DNA from: Bacteroidales bacterium
GTDB lineage: Bacteria > Bacteroidota > Bacteroidia > Bacteroidales > UBA932
DNA: 32,284 bases
Reading direction: 5' to 3'
Assembly (NCBI GenBank): GCA_028724885.1
Contig: JAQYTJ010000003.1
Span: forward strand, 1 to 32,284
A program made the position numbers and the translations under genes. Shown piece by piece: positions 16,255-25,230 of the stretch. Below the pieces are notes generated by a model. It saw only the letters and a program-made list of their open reading frames with translations. It was not told where the DNA came from and searched no databases. Numbering within the stretch: the stretch's first letter is position 1; each line of letters begins with the position of its first letter.

Positions 16255-17157
16255 ATGAGATTCTGGTCTAAGGTTCACGTTGGCTTTTTCAGGATGCTGG
16301 GAAGGCAGCCGATCAAAGCACATATGCGCTGGTCAAAATTCCTCTGCTGGCTAGCGAAGGACGTTCTGCGCTATCGCAAGGACGTGGTAATGATAAACCT
16401 CGCACGGTCGTTCCCAGACAAAAAATATAAGGAGATTTGCAAGATAGCCGACGAGTCATATCTCCATTTCTCCGACGTGATAACTGAAGGAATCTGGTTT
16501 TCTAGGTCATTTAACCGAAAAAGGCTTCACGACCAGCACATAGTTGAAATAGCAAATCCGGGAAAGCTGAAAGAAATTTACGACAACAGCAGAAGCGTCG
16601 TGATCCTTACTTCTCACATGGGCAACTGGGAACTGATAGGAGGCATTCATGAATATTTCTATGGCTTCGAGCCGTTCATGGGCGAACACAATTTCTCGGT
16701 AGTATATAAGCCGATAAAAAGCAAGGCATGGGACGAGATGATGGCCTGCAACCGTTGCGCCCCCGTAGGCGGTCCAAATGAAGAATGCTACATAGATTCC
16801 GGAGACATACTTCTATTCATCCTGCACAACAAGATGGATAAGAGGATATACATGTTCCCGACCGACCAGGCCCCATACGCCCACACAGGAAAGCATCATG
16901 TGAATATGTTTATGCATCAGGAAACTAAATCGATGTTCGGAGGTGCCGGGATAGCGCATAAGTTCGGATTCAGCGTCGTTTACCAGAGTTTCTTGATCGA
17001 GGAAAGAGGAAAGTACAAGATTGAATATAAAGAGATATGCAGGGACGCTTCGCTGACAGATCCAGAAGATATAATGAACAAGTTTTACCAGCTGCTCCAG
17101 GCCGATCTCGAAAAACAGCCTTGGAATTATCTCTGGACACACAAAAGGTGGAAATAA
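16255..17157 (+). CDS. LpxL/HtrB-type acyltransferase of the polyene/lipid module
   Basis: A 300-residue protein of the lipid A biosynthesis acyltransferase family. The catalytic HX4E motif is SHMGNWE (His121, Glu126). The N-terminal amphipathic region and the C-terminal LEKQPWNYLWTHKRWK ending are family features. Family members transfer an acyl chain from ACP to a membrane lipid acceptor. It converges on the LolA-like gene with stop codons one base apart. Paralogues of this family are regular parts of aryl-polyene and flexirubin clusters, so here it may attach the cluster's ACP-bound chain to a lipid rather than act in lipid A synthesis. Housekeeping lipid A acylation remains the alternative. 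Confidence 0.82.
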   Translation: MRFWSKVHVGFFRMLGRQPIKAHMRWSKFLCWLAKDVLRYRKDVVMINLARSFPDKKYKEICKIADESYLHFSDVITEGIWFSRSFNRKRLHDQHIVEIANPGKLKEIYDNSRSVVILTSHMGNWELIGGIHEYFYGFEPFMGEHNFSVVYKPIKSKAWDEMMACNRCAPVGGPNEECYIDSGDILLFILHNKMDKRIYMFPTDQAPYAHTGKHHVNMFMHQETKSMFGGAGIAHKFGFSVVYQSFLIEERGKYKIEYKEICRDASLTDPEDIMNKFYQLLQADLEKQPWNYLWTHKRWK

Positions 17158-17158
17158 A

Positions 17159-17788
17159 TTATTTAGGAATGGCGAAGTTCTCCGAAGCTATGGCGGCATT
17201 CTTCTTCACCGAGCTCATTTCGTAGACATTTGATATGCCTGCAGCTTCCTCCATCACCATCTTCACTAGCACGCAGTCCGTCTTTCGGTAGCTTAATTCA
17301 ATCTTGGAATATTTCTTCGGAGAATCCTTGGATGCAGTTATCGTGACAACGTACGCCTTCCCTGAATCTGAAACATTCAAATCCGCCTTGTAGTCTTTCG
17401 CGACTTTGGCAGGATGCCCGGCTATACAGCCCAGAAGAGTGCCCGAGAGCGTCTTCATCAGAGAATTGCTTTCTGTATTGAACGTGTTCGCCCTTCCTCC
17501 CCTCTTCATGAAGAATTTAGCCCCATTGATGACCAGGCTCTCATTCGGATCGCTGTACTGCATGCTCATCTTATCCTCTCTGCTGAAGTACAAGGTGCCT
17601 TGCAAGTATATTTCCTTGCCGGTTGCCTTGATCTTGCGAGTATGGTTGAAGTCGGCTTTCAATGTGGAATACTCAGAATTGGCTTTTTCTATCTTAACTA
17701 ACGTGTCAGAATCCGCATCCGACGCTAATGCGGCTGGCACCAGAAAAAGAGCCGCAATGATGGAAATGACGTAATTCATAATATTCAT
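17159..17788 (-). CDS. LolA-like periplasmic lipoprotein/lipid carrier
   Basis: A 209-residue exported protein with a signal peptide cut after PAALA (about residue 22). The body matches the LolA/LppX open-barrel fold: FNHTRKIKATGKEIYLQGTLYF, then MSMQYSDPNESLVINGAKFFM, and a C-terminal MVMEEAAGISNVYEMSSV. LolA homologues carry acylated molecules across the periplasm, and dedicated copies occur in polyene-pigment clusters next to an MMPL exporter. It is the last gene of the nine-gene operon; its ATG at 17788 overlaps the reductase stop by one base. A second in-frame ATG lies three codons downstream. Confidence 0.8.
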   Translation of the reverse strand: MNIMNYVISIIAALFLVPAALASDADSDTLVKIEKANSEYSTLKADFNHTRKIKATGKEIYLQGTLYFSREDKMSMQYSDPNESLVINGAKFFMKRGGRANTFNTESNSLMKTLSGTLLGCIAGHPAKVAKDYKADLNVSDSGKAYVVTITASKDSPKKYSKIELSYRKTDCVLVKMVMEEAAGISNVYEMSSVKKNAAIASENFAIPK

Positions 17789-18516
17789 CAGGTATATAAT
17801 CCACCATTGACTGAAATAACTTGCCCTGTGATGTAACCGGCCTTATCAGACACCAGGAATCCTACCAAAGCTGCAACCTCTTCAGGCTCGCCAAGGCGCC
17901 TAGCGGGGATGGTCTTCTTAATTTCTTCCAGATCCAGGCCTTCAACCATGTCCGTGTGAATGAAGCCTGGAGCGACGGCGTTGACTGTCACCTTGCGCAA
18001 AGCCACTTCCTGAGCCAAAGCCTTCGTGGCAGCTATCAGGCCGCCCTTAGCCGCAGAATAGTTTGTCTGGCCAGGAAGACCTTTGATTCCAGAAAGCGAG
18101 GCCATATTCACGATTCTTCCGTTCTTATGCGTAAGCATTGGCTGCAGTAGGGCACGAGTAACATTGTAGAAGCTTCCCAGATTCGTATTTATCACCTTCT
18201 GCCACTCCATAGGCTCCAGCCAGATAAGCAGATTGTCCTTGCGAATGCCAGCATTATTCACCAGCACTTCGATATATTCCTTAGGATGTGCTTCTTGCCA
18301 TGCCTGCAAGGCCTTGTTCGTGGCATCCATGTCACTCACGTCGAATTTCAGCAATTCCCCATCAGAGCCAGCCTCATTCACTTTATTTAAGGTCTCCTGA
18401 GCCGCCTCTTCATTCGAGACATAATTTATCAAGACATGATATCCTTTGCGTGCCAGTTCAACGCAGATGGCACTGCCTATTCCACGACTGCCTCCTGTAA
18501 CAAGAGCATTCTTCAT
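17788..18516 (-). CDS. FabG-type 3-oxoacyl-ACP reductase
   Basis: A 242-residue short-chain dehydrogenase. The NADP(H) motif TGGSRGIG (residues 7-14), NNAG, and a catalytic S-x12-Y-x3-K (ASLSG...NYSAAK) are intact. It ends with ISVNGGLYT, typical of FabG. It would reduce the 3-keto group after each ketosynthase round. The frame extends upstream into the oxidoreductase gene (to 18606), but homologues start at MKNALVTGG; an ATG two codons further up (18522) is equally usable. A perfect TAnnTTTG (TATCTTTG) lies just ahead of this start without a good -33 element, so a weak internal promoter is possible. Confidence 0.88.
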   Translation of the reverse strand: MKNALVTGGSRGIGSAICVELARKGYHVLINYVSNEEAAQETLNKVNEAGSDGELLKFDVSDMDATNKALQAWQEAHPKEYIEVLVNNAGIRKDNLLIWLEPMEWQKVINTNLGSFYNVTRALLQPMLTHKNGRIVNMASLSGIKGLPGQTNYSAAKGGLIAATKALAQEVALRKVTVNAVAPGFIHTDMVEGLDLEEIKKTIPARRLGEPEEVAALVGFLVSDKAGYITGQVISVNGGLYT

Positions 18517-18556
18517 ATTCATAAAACAATTTTGTGTAGCAAAGATAATAAAAATA

Positions 18557-20032
18557 CTACAGTAATATCTCGGATGCGACATCCTCCAGTCCTGGCACGC
18601 TGGCACAAGTCATCACCGATGTCATGCTCACGCCAAGTATCCCATGAAGATTCAGGCTCTGGCCTGTCATGAAGAGGTTTCTGAGCGGCGTGCGAGGCGA
18701 CATCACCGTGAGCATTGGATTGCTGAAGTCTTTCCTAATGCCATAAGCCGAACCGAATGGGCTACCAGTATAACTAAGATAGGTCAGTGGCGAGCTAGTC
18801 CAGACCTGAGCTATCGCGTCTCTAAGGCCAGGAATCCTCTGCTCGGCCATGGCAATGCATTCTTCTGCCTTCCTCCGTTTCAATGCTTCATATTCTTCGC
18901 CACGGCGACCTCTAGGCTCGGGAGCATATTCAGAAACCATATCCCAAGCCATCGGGCTCATCAGGTCCAAGTGGGTTGCGTATTCTCCTTCCTCAGGCAC
19001 ATAGAAATGCGCCAGCACGGACTCTGTCTTCGAATCATTCGAATTCCACAAATCGCAGTCAGTGCGATTTACGTAAATATTCCGATTCAGGTACTTGAGT
19101 TTCCCTGGCTTCAGGGCAATGTTTGCCGTAAACATGCCGTAGGTGTCCGGCAAATGGGTTATCCTGTTCCTGTAAATGTCCCTTATAGATTTGGACTCGC
19201 TAAGCAGGCTCATTGTGACAGCTGGGTGCGCATCTGAAACAATCACGTCTGCTTCCAGCATAAGCTTTTCCCCTTCTGATTCAGCCTCAACTCCCGTTGC
19301 AGTCCCATCAATTTCGCATATTCGTAAAACTTTGGTCCTATTCAGCACTTTGCCCCCCATCTCGACAATTTTGGAAGCCAGTTTCTCCGCTATCTGTGAG
19401 CCACCGCCCCGAAGCCTCCATGCGCTCTGAATGAAAGAATTATTTATCTGCGCGAAAACATAAAGCGGCAGGGTGTCCTGACGCAGTTCCATCTTCAAAG
19501 ATGTGCCGGAAAGGACTTTGCGCAGTTTTTCATCATGAATACTCTCGCATAGAAAGCCGTAGGCGCTCTTTGAAAAGGCTTCACCAATGGAATTCCCGCC
19601 TAAAGCCTTGAAAATGTTATCCCCGATGTCTTTCAATGCAGCAGCGTAGCGTCTCAGTCCGTCTTCCTCGGCAGGGAAAATTGCAGATAGGGACTTCACG
19701 AAGTTTCCATGCCCGTTAGCGAAAGGAAAGGACTCCTGTCTTCCATCCCCCACGAAAACGCATTCGTCGAAACAATCCTCATCCAGTCTCTTCCATGGCA
19801 GGTCCAGCAAGCCGAAAAATTTGAAGAGAGGGTGCAGCGACTGACCCTCGTCTAGTCCGCCCACATAGTGGAAACCGGTATCAAATAGAAATCCTTCTCT
19901 ATGGAAAGTCTGCAGGCAGCCGCCAATGTGCTTGTCTTGCTCCAAGATGGTTACTTCATAGCCGTGTTTTGCAAGAATGAAACCGCATTCCAAGCCACCC
20001 AAGCCGCTACCTATTATAATTGCCCTGTCCAT
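18557..20032 (-). CDS. CrtI/retinol-saturase-like FAD oxidoreductase
   Basis: A 491-residue flavoprotein of the phytoene-desaturase/retinol-saturase family. GSGLGGLECG near residue 8-17 binds the ADP part of FAD, followed by ILEQ, GGCLQTF and DTGFHYVGG. The C-terminal LFMTGQSLNLHGILGVSMTS closes the flavin site. Such proteins are standard members of flexirubin and aryl-polyene clusters; their exact step, perhaps double-bond isomerisation or aryl-head oxidation, is not settled. The ATG overlaps the exporter stop (TAATG), indicating translational coupling. Confidence 0.8.
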   Translation of the reverse strand: MDRAIIIGSGLGGLECGFILAKHGYEVTILEQDKHIGGCLQTFHREGFLFDTGFHYVGGLDEGQSLHPLFKFFGLLDLPWKRLDEDCFDECVFVGDGRQESFPFANGHGNFVKSLSAIFPAEEDGLRRYAAALKDIGDNIFKALGGNSIGEAFSKSAYGFLCESIHDEKLRKVLSGTSLKMELRQDTLPLYVFAQINNSFIQSAWRLRGGGSQIAEKLASKIVEMGGKVLNRTKVLRICEIDGTATGVEAESEGEKLMLEADVIVSDAHPAVTMSLLSESKSIRDIYRNRITHLPDTYGMFTANIALKPGKLKYLNRNIYVNRTDCDLWNSNDSKTESVLAHFYVPEEGEYATHLDLMSPMAWDMVSEYAPEPRGRRGEEYEALKRRKAEECIAMAEQRIPGLRDAIAQVWTSSPLTYLSYTGSPFGSAYGIRKDFSNPMLTVMSPRTPLRNLFMTGQSLNLHGILGVSMTSVMTCASVPGLEDVASEILL

Positions 20033-22554
20033 TATTTTTTGCCATCAGTTGATGTCAGATTGTCAATTCCATAGGAATATCCTATAGAACGTCTGAAATA
20101 GTGAATGTCCAGCATCTTCCTGAACAGGAAAGGCTGGAGCGTATAGGTAATGAGTATCGTGGATGCCATCCCGATGAAAGTGGCTACTCCCGTGGAACTC
20201 AGAGCAGGATGCTTTGCGAATATCAACGCCACCGTCACGACGAGCAGCACGAACGCTGAGAAGAAAATCGCTGCCTTGTGATAAATCAGAAGTCTGTCAT
20301 TCCCACTCTTAAGCTGATCCAGAAGGCCTTCAATAACGAATATGCTGTAATCCACTCCGATTCCGAAAATGAACGTGGAGATAACGATGTTGATTAGGTT
20401 GAACTTCATCCCGAAAATCGCCATCACGCCTTCTACTACGAACCAGCTTAGAAACATAGGCATGAACGCAAGCAGGACCACCCAAATGTTCCTGAACGAT
20501 AGCAGGAGCACGACAAGGACGAAAAGCGAGGAAATCAGCAGAACCACGCTGTAGTCATCGTGAATGACCTCCACCATGTCGGTCGTGTAGTAGAACGGAT
20601 CAACCACTAGAGAATGCGGCACGGAGGCTATTACATCACTGACCTTGCGCTTATCTTGCGGTCGCATCTGCACTGGCGTGAAAGCCAGGTATTTTCCATC
20701 TTCAGACTGCTCAATCAGATTGCACTTCAGGCCCTCCGGCAGGACATCCGACTCATAGAACGAGCCAGGCTCATAATCGTTGCTGACCATCTCGTAGAAG
20801 AGTTCGAACGAATCTGGATTCAGTCCGACCTGTTCAGCAGATAGGTTTATCACAGAACTAGCCTCGGCTATCTTTTCTGGCATCCAATAAGACTTCCAAG
20901 CGGATATTCTTTCGTTCTGCTCTTCCGTAGTCTGGAACAACATTCCTACCGCGTCGGATGAGTGTTTCACTACGCCATCTTCTTTCAACTGATCTATCAC
21001 CCGCACTATCTCGCGGCTGGTAGAGAGAGCCTCGTCCAGAGTGCTTCCAGTGGCCGCATAATAGACCTGATCATTGCTGCCATAATTCTTCTGGGCAAAC
21101 AGAGCCTCAGATTCCAGCAGCTCCGGAGGGTTATAGCCTATGTTCTTGAGGTTGCTATCGAACTGCACTCTGAATGAGAACACCATGCATACCAAGATGA
21201 CTGCAGAGATCGTCCAATTCAGCCACTTCTTATGGTCGAGAGGATAGGAATCCATCTTGTCTATGCTAGCGAATATGTGTTCGTTGCGTTTTTCTGCTCT
21301 GTAATGGCTCCTGAGGGCCAGAAGATGCGGAAGCACGATAAGTGCGAAAAGCGTGCTTCCAACCAGAGCAAGCGTAGAGAATATTCCAAAATCCCGAAGG
21401 AGGTCGCTCTTGGTGAAAATCAGGCCCATGAAGGCACCTATAGTCGTCAGGCAGCCGAGGCATACTGGAGTGGACTCGTCCTGTAACATTTTCTCGGCAT
21501 CTTGCACGTACTTGTAGTGCGTGAGCACGTGCAGGCAGTAGCTGAGCGCCACTCCAAGCACTATGGCGCCTATCCCCAGCGCCATTATTGACATGCCGCC
21601 CTTCATCCAGTAGATGCATGACAAGGCGAAGAAAGAGCCGTATGCTACCGGAAGCACCATGAAGAATACGACAGAGAGACTCTTGAATGCGATGCAGAGG
21701 AACAGCAAGATTACGATCAGCGAGATCCCGATCGTGAGAAACAGGTCCAGCTTGATTCTTCTGGAATTGTTCGCGCTGCGCACAGGCGCCCCATGCATAA
21801 GAACCTTTATGCCCGGATGAGAGGCTTGGAAGGCTGAAATCTCGTTCTCAAGCATATTCACTAGATACGTACCATTCCCTGAATCGAATGACGAGAAGTC
21901 TGGCGAGATGAAGCCAAGCTCCACTGTGCTGTCCTTACAGAAAAGATGGTTGTCTATGAGCGTATAACTTGAAATTCCTCCAGAAAAGCCACCGGATCCC
22001 TCAGCTAAATCTTTCCGCAGAGCCAGCGGATCTGTGCTGACCATCTGAGCGTACGAGCCTGTGAAGTCGTTTTCCAGCAAATCCAGATTCTCCTGCATCT
22101 GCTTTAGCGCGGCATCTGGCTGCATTGATGCATCGAAACGCTTGTAGCACGACGTGTCCACGAATGAAGGCACGTGAGCGAGGGCGTAATCCAAGCCCAT
22201 CACAAGCACGTCATCGTCAATCTTATAAAGTACGTTGTCGATGTATCTCGAAGAAGAGTCGCGCACGGCCAGAGTGTCGAATAACTCGTCGCAAGCTGCT
22301 GTAAGCATCTCTACATCAATAGTATCTGCTCCTCGAAACTGAATGAATATCTTGTCTTTCACTTTCAGGCTGCCGAAGGCCAGATTCGCATCCGACGTGG
22401 AATCGTCCGATGGAAGAAGCTTGGAAATATCCTCTTCGTAGCGAACCTTGAGACCGAAATAAATGAATATGGCAGCGCTAAGCAGCAGCGTGACATACAT
22501 CAATGCCTTATGCTTCTGATTGAATCTGTAAAGGCGAACGAAAAAATTATCCAT
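20032..22554 (-). CDS. MMPL/RND-family lipid exporter
   Basis: An 840-residue inner-membrane transporter with the duplicated layout of MMPL proteins: one membrane helix (~17-35), a large extracytoplasmic domain (~36-250), five helices with GIGAIVLGVALSYCLHVL, then a second copy with FIFGIGVDYSIFVIEGLL. The acidic and Tyr residues in these helices are typical of proton-coupled RND transporters. In polyene-pigment clusters this family is thought to move the lipid-linked product towards the outer membrane, here with the LolA-like carrier. Its start overlaps the thioesterase-hotdog gene by 8 bp. The substrate is inferred only from the operon. Confidence 0.87.
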   Translation of the reverse strand: MDNFFVRLYRFNQKHKALMYVTLLLSAAIFIYFGLKVRYEEDISKLLPSDDSTSDANLAFGSLKVKDKIFIQFRGADTIDVEMLTAACDELFDTLAVRDSSSRYIDNVLYKIDDDVLVMGLDYALAHVPSFVDTSCYKRFDASMQPDAALKQMQENLDLLENDFTGSYAQMVSTDPLALRKDLAEGSGGFSGGISSYTLIDNHLFCKDSTVELGFISPDFSSFDSGNGTYLVNMLENEISAFQASHPGIKVLMHGAPVRSANNSRRIKLDLFLTIGISLIVILLFLCIAFKSLSVVFFMVLPVAYGSFFALSCIYWMKGGMSIMALGIGAIVLGVALSYCLHVLTHYKYVQDAEKMLQDESTPVCLGCLTTIGAFMGLIFTKSDLLRDFGIFSTLALVGSTLFALIVLPHLLALRSHYRAEKRNEHIFASIDKMDSYPLDHKKWLNWTISAVILVCMVFSFRVQFDSNLKNIGYNPPELLESEALFAQKNYGSNDQVYYAATGSTLDEALSTSREIVRVIDQLKEDGVVKHSSDAVGMLFQTTEEQNERISAWKSYWMPEKIAEASSVINLSAEQVGLNPDSFELFYEMVSNDYEPGSFYESDVLPEGLKCNLIEQSEDGKYLAFTPVQMRPQDKRKVSDVIASVPHSLVVDPFYYTTDMVEVIHDDYSVVLLISSLFVLVVLLLSFRNIWVVLLAFMPMFLSWFVVEGVMAIFGMKFNLINIVISTFIFGIGVDYSIFVIEGLLDQLKSGNDRLLIYHKAAIFFSAFVLLVVTVALIFAKHPALSSTGVATFIGMASTILITYTLQPFLFRKMLDIHYFRRSIGYSYGIDNLTSTDGKK

Positions 22555-23323
22555 TGTCCTTAAACGAAAGTTCCGCCTTTAAACTTACGAAGACTTCCTC
22601 GTTTTTGAAAACAGAAGCCTGGATGTCAGCCTTCCCGTCCGATTCAACCGCATCCAGCTGAATCTGAAGGTCCTGGATTTTTAATGGCTCCACAAGCCTC
22701 AGGAAGCGACAGAGCTTGATTTTTTCCAGCCTCGTGACAGTGCAGGAAGCATATTCATAACATTCTTTCACCATCTGCATCATGCAGACCCCTGGGGCTA
22801 CCGGCTTTCCAGGGAAATGGCCTTCGTAGACTTCACTGTCCGGCATCAGCGAGACATTAAACATGAATCCGGAATCAGTCCTCTCGCAGGCATTGACCTT
22901 ATAGAAATCGTAGCACACTCTCTCCTGCCATGTTCGGTAGAAGTCTGGCACTATCGGGCAGAACTCCCCTTCTGAGGTCTCGAAAAGCTGAATCGTCGAG
23001 GCCGTGAGAATCAGAGCGCCATCGCTTTCTCGGTGAATCTCATAGTCGAAAACCATCTTCGCTCCAGCGGCCGGCCTGTAAGTAATTTTCACTAGCAGAA
23101 CATCGTTCATCACTGCCGGGCGCTCATAACGCAGACGCACATCGTACACAGGCGCATAATAACCGTTTTTCACCAGTTCTGAATAGCCTATGCCGAACCT
23201 GCGGCCAAACTCTTCCCTGGCATCTTCGAGATACTTCACGTAATTCCCGTGCCAGACCACATTCAACGGATCCAGCTCTGAGAATCTAACCTCTACGCGT
23301 TTTGTCAGGCTTAGCTCTCTCAT
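22547..23323 (-). CDS. Fusion of 4HBT thioesterase and FabZ-like hotdog domains
   Basis: A 258-residue double-hotdog protein. The N-terminal half (~1-130) is YbgC/4HBT-like: RFSELDPLNVVWHGNYVKYLEDAREE with Asp18 in the place of the catalytic Asp. The C-terminal half (~150-258) is FabZ-like: YEGHFPGKPVAPG with His169. However, the residue that should be the catalytic Glu of FabZ appears to be Gln183 (PGVCMMQMVKE). The protein could release or transfer the finished chain and take part in dehydration. In most related clusters these two activities are encoded separately. It overlaps the hotdog gene upstream by 4 bp and the exporter downstream by 8 bp. Confidence 0.8.
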   Translation of the reverse strand: MRELSLTKRVEVRFSELDPLNVVWHGNYVKYLEDAREEFGRRFGIGYSELVKNGYYAPVYDVRLRYERPAVMNDVLLVKITYRPAAGAKMVFDYEIHRESDGALILTASTIQLFETSEGEFCPIVPDFYRTWQERVCYDFYKVNACERTDSGFMFNVSLMPDSEVYEGHFPGKPVAPGVCMMQMVKECYEYASCTVTRLEKIKLCRFLRLVEPLKIQDLQIQLDAVESDGKADIQASVFKNEEVFVSLKAELSFKDNG

Positions 23324-23751
23324 TCTTTTATGAATATTTTCATTTGACCTTCGGCCACGACATCATCCCCGCAACGCACTTCAACTTTCATTAGCGACAT
23401 GCCCATCGCAGTGCCCAAAAGCGATAAGCTAGTGCGCAGAGACTTTCCAGCATCTGGCAGCAACGCGATTTCCAAGTTTTTCAATTCGGCTATGAATCCA
23501 AGCCGTGGCGGAATGCCTTTCACGTAAGAGTCGTAATCGGCGAAGACGGCAGCGCTCTGGGCTGCATGCTCCACGATTCCGGGTTCGGAGAGCTTCCCAT
23601 TGCGGCAGAATATGCAAGAAGGATCGATGTCCAATCCAGTTTCCGCAGAATCTACGGTCACTGAATATAATGCATCGACCATTACGACCGGGGGCCGCTG
23701 AGGAATCAGCTTCAAGACTTCCTCACCTTTTAGCATCGGCTCCGCAGGCAT
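23320..23751 (-). CDS. Stand-alone hotdog 3-hydroxyacyl-ACP dehydratase-like protein (ApeP-like)
   Basis: A 143-residue hotdog protein. LIPQRPPVVMVDAL corresponds to the PHRxPFLLVD strand of FabZ, and EPGIVEHAAQSAAVF to its central helix. Glu61 and Gln65 align with the FabZ catalytic helix (E-x3-Q), but the HFP-x2-P motif that supplies the catalytic His is replaced by CRNGKLSEP. Similar His-less partners occur in aryl-polyene clusters. It follows the ACP gene with no gap and overlaps the thioesterase-hotdog gene. Activity alone is doubtful; a heteromeric dehydratase with its neighbour is possible. Confidence 0.75.
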   Translation of the reverse strand: MPAEPMLKGEEVLKLIPQRPPVVMVDALYSVTVDSAETGLDIDPSCIFCRNGKLSEPGIVEHAAQSAAVFADYDSYVKGIPPRLGFIAELKNLEIALLPDAGKSLRTSLSLLGTAMGMSLMKVEVRCGDDVVAEGQMKIFIKE

Positions 23752-24000
23752 TTATTTTGACTGAACTTTCTCGTAGATGAGGTCGTACAGTGCCCCGAAA
23801 TTCCTTATTTTGGCGATGTCGGCGCCATTGATTTTTATGCCGAAATTGCTCTCGACCAATGCTACCAAATCCACGAGGCTTAGGCTGTCAAGTTCAAGAG
23901 TGGACTTAATGTCAGCTTCCGGAGCGAACACAGACTCCTCAACTTCGAATTCCTCGGCCATTGCGGCGTTGATTTTCTGAATCAATTCTGCTTTTTCCAT
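23752..24000 (-). CDS. Acyl carrier protein
   Basis: An 82-residue ACP. The phosphopantetheine site is the Ser39 of LELDSLSLVDLV. The acidic helix II region and overall length are normal. It is not the housekeeping ACP by context: it lies 6 bp after the ketosynthase and abuts the hotdog gene, so it is the dedicated carrier of this operon. Only one ACP is present, whereas many aryl-polyene clusters encode two. Confidence 0.93.
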   Translation of the reverse strand: MEKAELIQKINAAMAEEFEVEESVFAPEADIKSTLELDSLSLVDLVALVESNFGIKINGADIAKIRNFGALYDLIYEKVQSK

Positions 24001-24006
24001 AATATG

Positions 24007-25230
24007 CTATTTAATATTTTTTACAATCAAAGATGAATTCGTCCCACCGAACCCGAAAGAGTTTGACAAGAACACGTCAAAATGCTTCTCTACCCTCTCC
24101 GCCGGGATGTGCAGCATGGCCGAATCCTCGTCGGGATGCTCGAAATTCAGGTTTGGAGCAATGAAGTCATTCTTCATCATGAGCATTGAATATATCACCT
24201 CGCTGGCTCCAGCCATCCACATCTCGTGACCGGTCTGCGATTTAGTGCTGGTTATTTCTATCGGCCTGTCTCCGAACACCTTATAAAGAGCCTTGGCCTC
24301 ATTTGCGTCCCCCACATGAGTAGATGTAGCATGGGCATTTATGTAACCAATCTCGTCTTTCGATATCCCAGCCCGTTCAATTGACATTTCCAATGCCTTT
24401 ACAGGCCCATCGACGTTCGGTGCTGAAATATGATCTCCATTAGCCGAGAAGCCATAACCGACCACTTCGCCATAAATTCTCGCTCCCCTGCGCATTGCAG
24501 ACTCGTAGCTCTCGAGAATCACCGTAGCAGCGCCACCGCTCGGCACGAGACCGTCCCTATCTCTGTCAAAAGGGCGGCTGGCCTTATCTGGAGCGTTTTC
24601 TCTTGTAGAGAATGCTGAAATTCCATCGAAAGAACCCACGGCGTATGGGTTGACTTCCTGTGCTCCGCCACAGACGACCATTTCTTGCAGTCCGTTCTGA
24701 ATCAGCAGCGAGCCCAGCCCTATGGCATGGGATCCGCTGGCACAAGCTCCTGACACGGTGAGATTTATTCCCTTTAACTTGAATATGCAGCCAAGATTCA
24801 TCGTAACCGTCGAGTTCATAGACTGGAAAATGGTTCCGGAGCCGCACAGAGACGTGTCTTTCTGGTACCTGATTACGTCCACAGCCTTCATGACAGGAAC
24901 CGTCGAGCTGTCATTTCCATATAGCAATCCGACAATGTGGTCGTTGAGATAATCTTGGTCTATTCCTGCATCCTTGAGAGCATCTCTCGTGGCACAAAAA
25001 GCATATTTAGCTTCCTCTGGCATGAAAACCCTCACGGAACGCGGCAGCTCAGCCTTTAAATCCGGCTCCTCGACTTTCCCAGTCAGAGCCGAACGAAAGC
25101 CAAGTTCCTTCCTGGCAGCATCCAGGCATATTCCTGATTTTCCGTTGTACAATGAGTCTCTTACCTCTTCAAGCGTTGTCCCGATGCAGGAATATATTCC
25201 CATGCCTGTGATAACTACCCTATTCTGCAT
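24007..25230 (-). CDS. FabF-type beta-ketoacyl-ACP synthase
   Basis: A 407-residue condensing enzyme with a complete Cys-His-His triad: Cys163 in VSGACASGSHA, His300 in NAHATSTHVGD and His335 in KSQTGHEMWMAG (Lys330 also present). The ending FGFGGTNSSLIVK is the family C-terminus. It extends an ACP-bound chain by two carbons from malonyl-ACP. It overlaps the acyltransferase gene by 11 bp. No second ketosynthase-like gene (chain-length factor) is found in the window, so it would act as a homodimer or with a partner encoded elsewhere. Confidence 0.93.
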   Translation of the reverse strand: MQNRVVITGMGIYSCIGTTLEEVRDSLYNGKSGICLDAARKELGFRSALTGKVEEPDLKAELPRSVRVFMPEEAKYAFCATRDALKDAGIDQDYLNDHIVGLLYGNDSSTVPVMKAVDVIRYQKDTSLCGSGTIFQSMNSTVTMNLGCIFKLKGINLTVSGACASGSHAIGLGSLLIQNGLQEMVVCGGAQEVNPYAVGSFDGISAFSTRENAPDKASRPFDRDRDGLVPSGGAATVILESYESAMRRGARIYGEVVGYGFSANGDHISAPNVDGPVKALEMSIERAGISKDEIGYINAHATSTHVGDANEAKALYKVFGDRPIEITSTKSQTGHEMWMAGASEVIYSMLMMKNDFIAPNLNFEHPDEDSAMLHIPAERVEKHFDVFLSNSFGFGGTNSSLIVKNIK

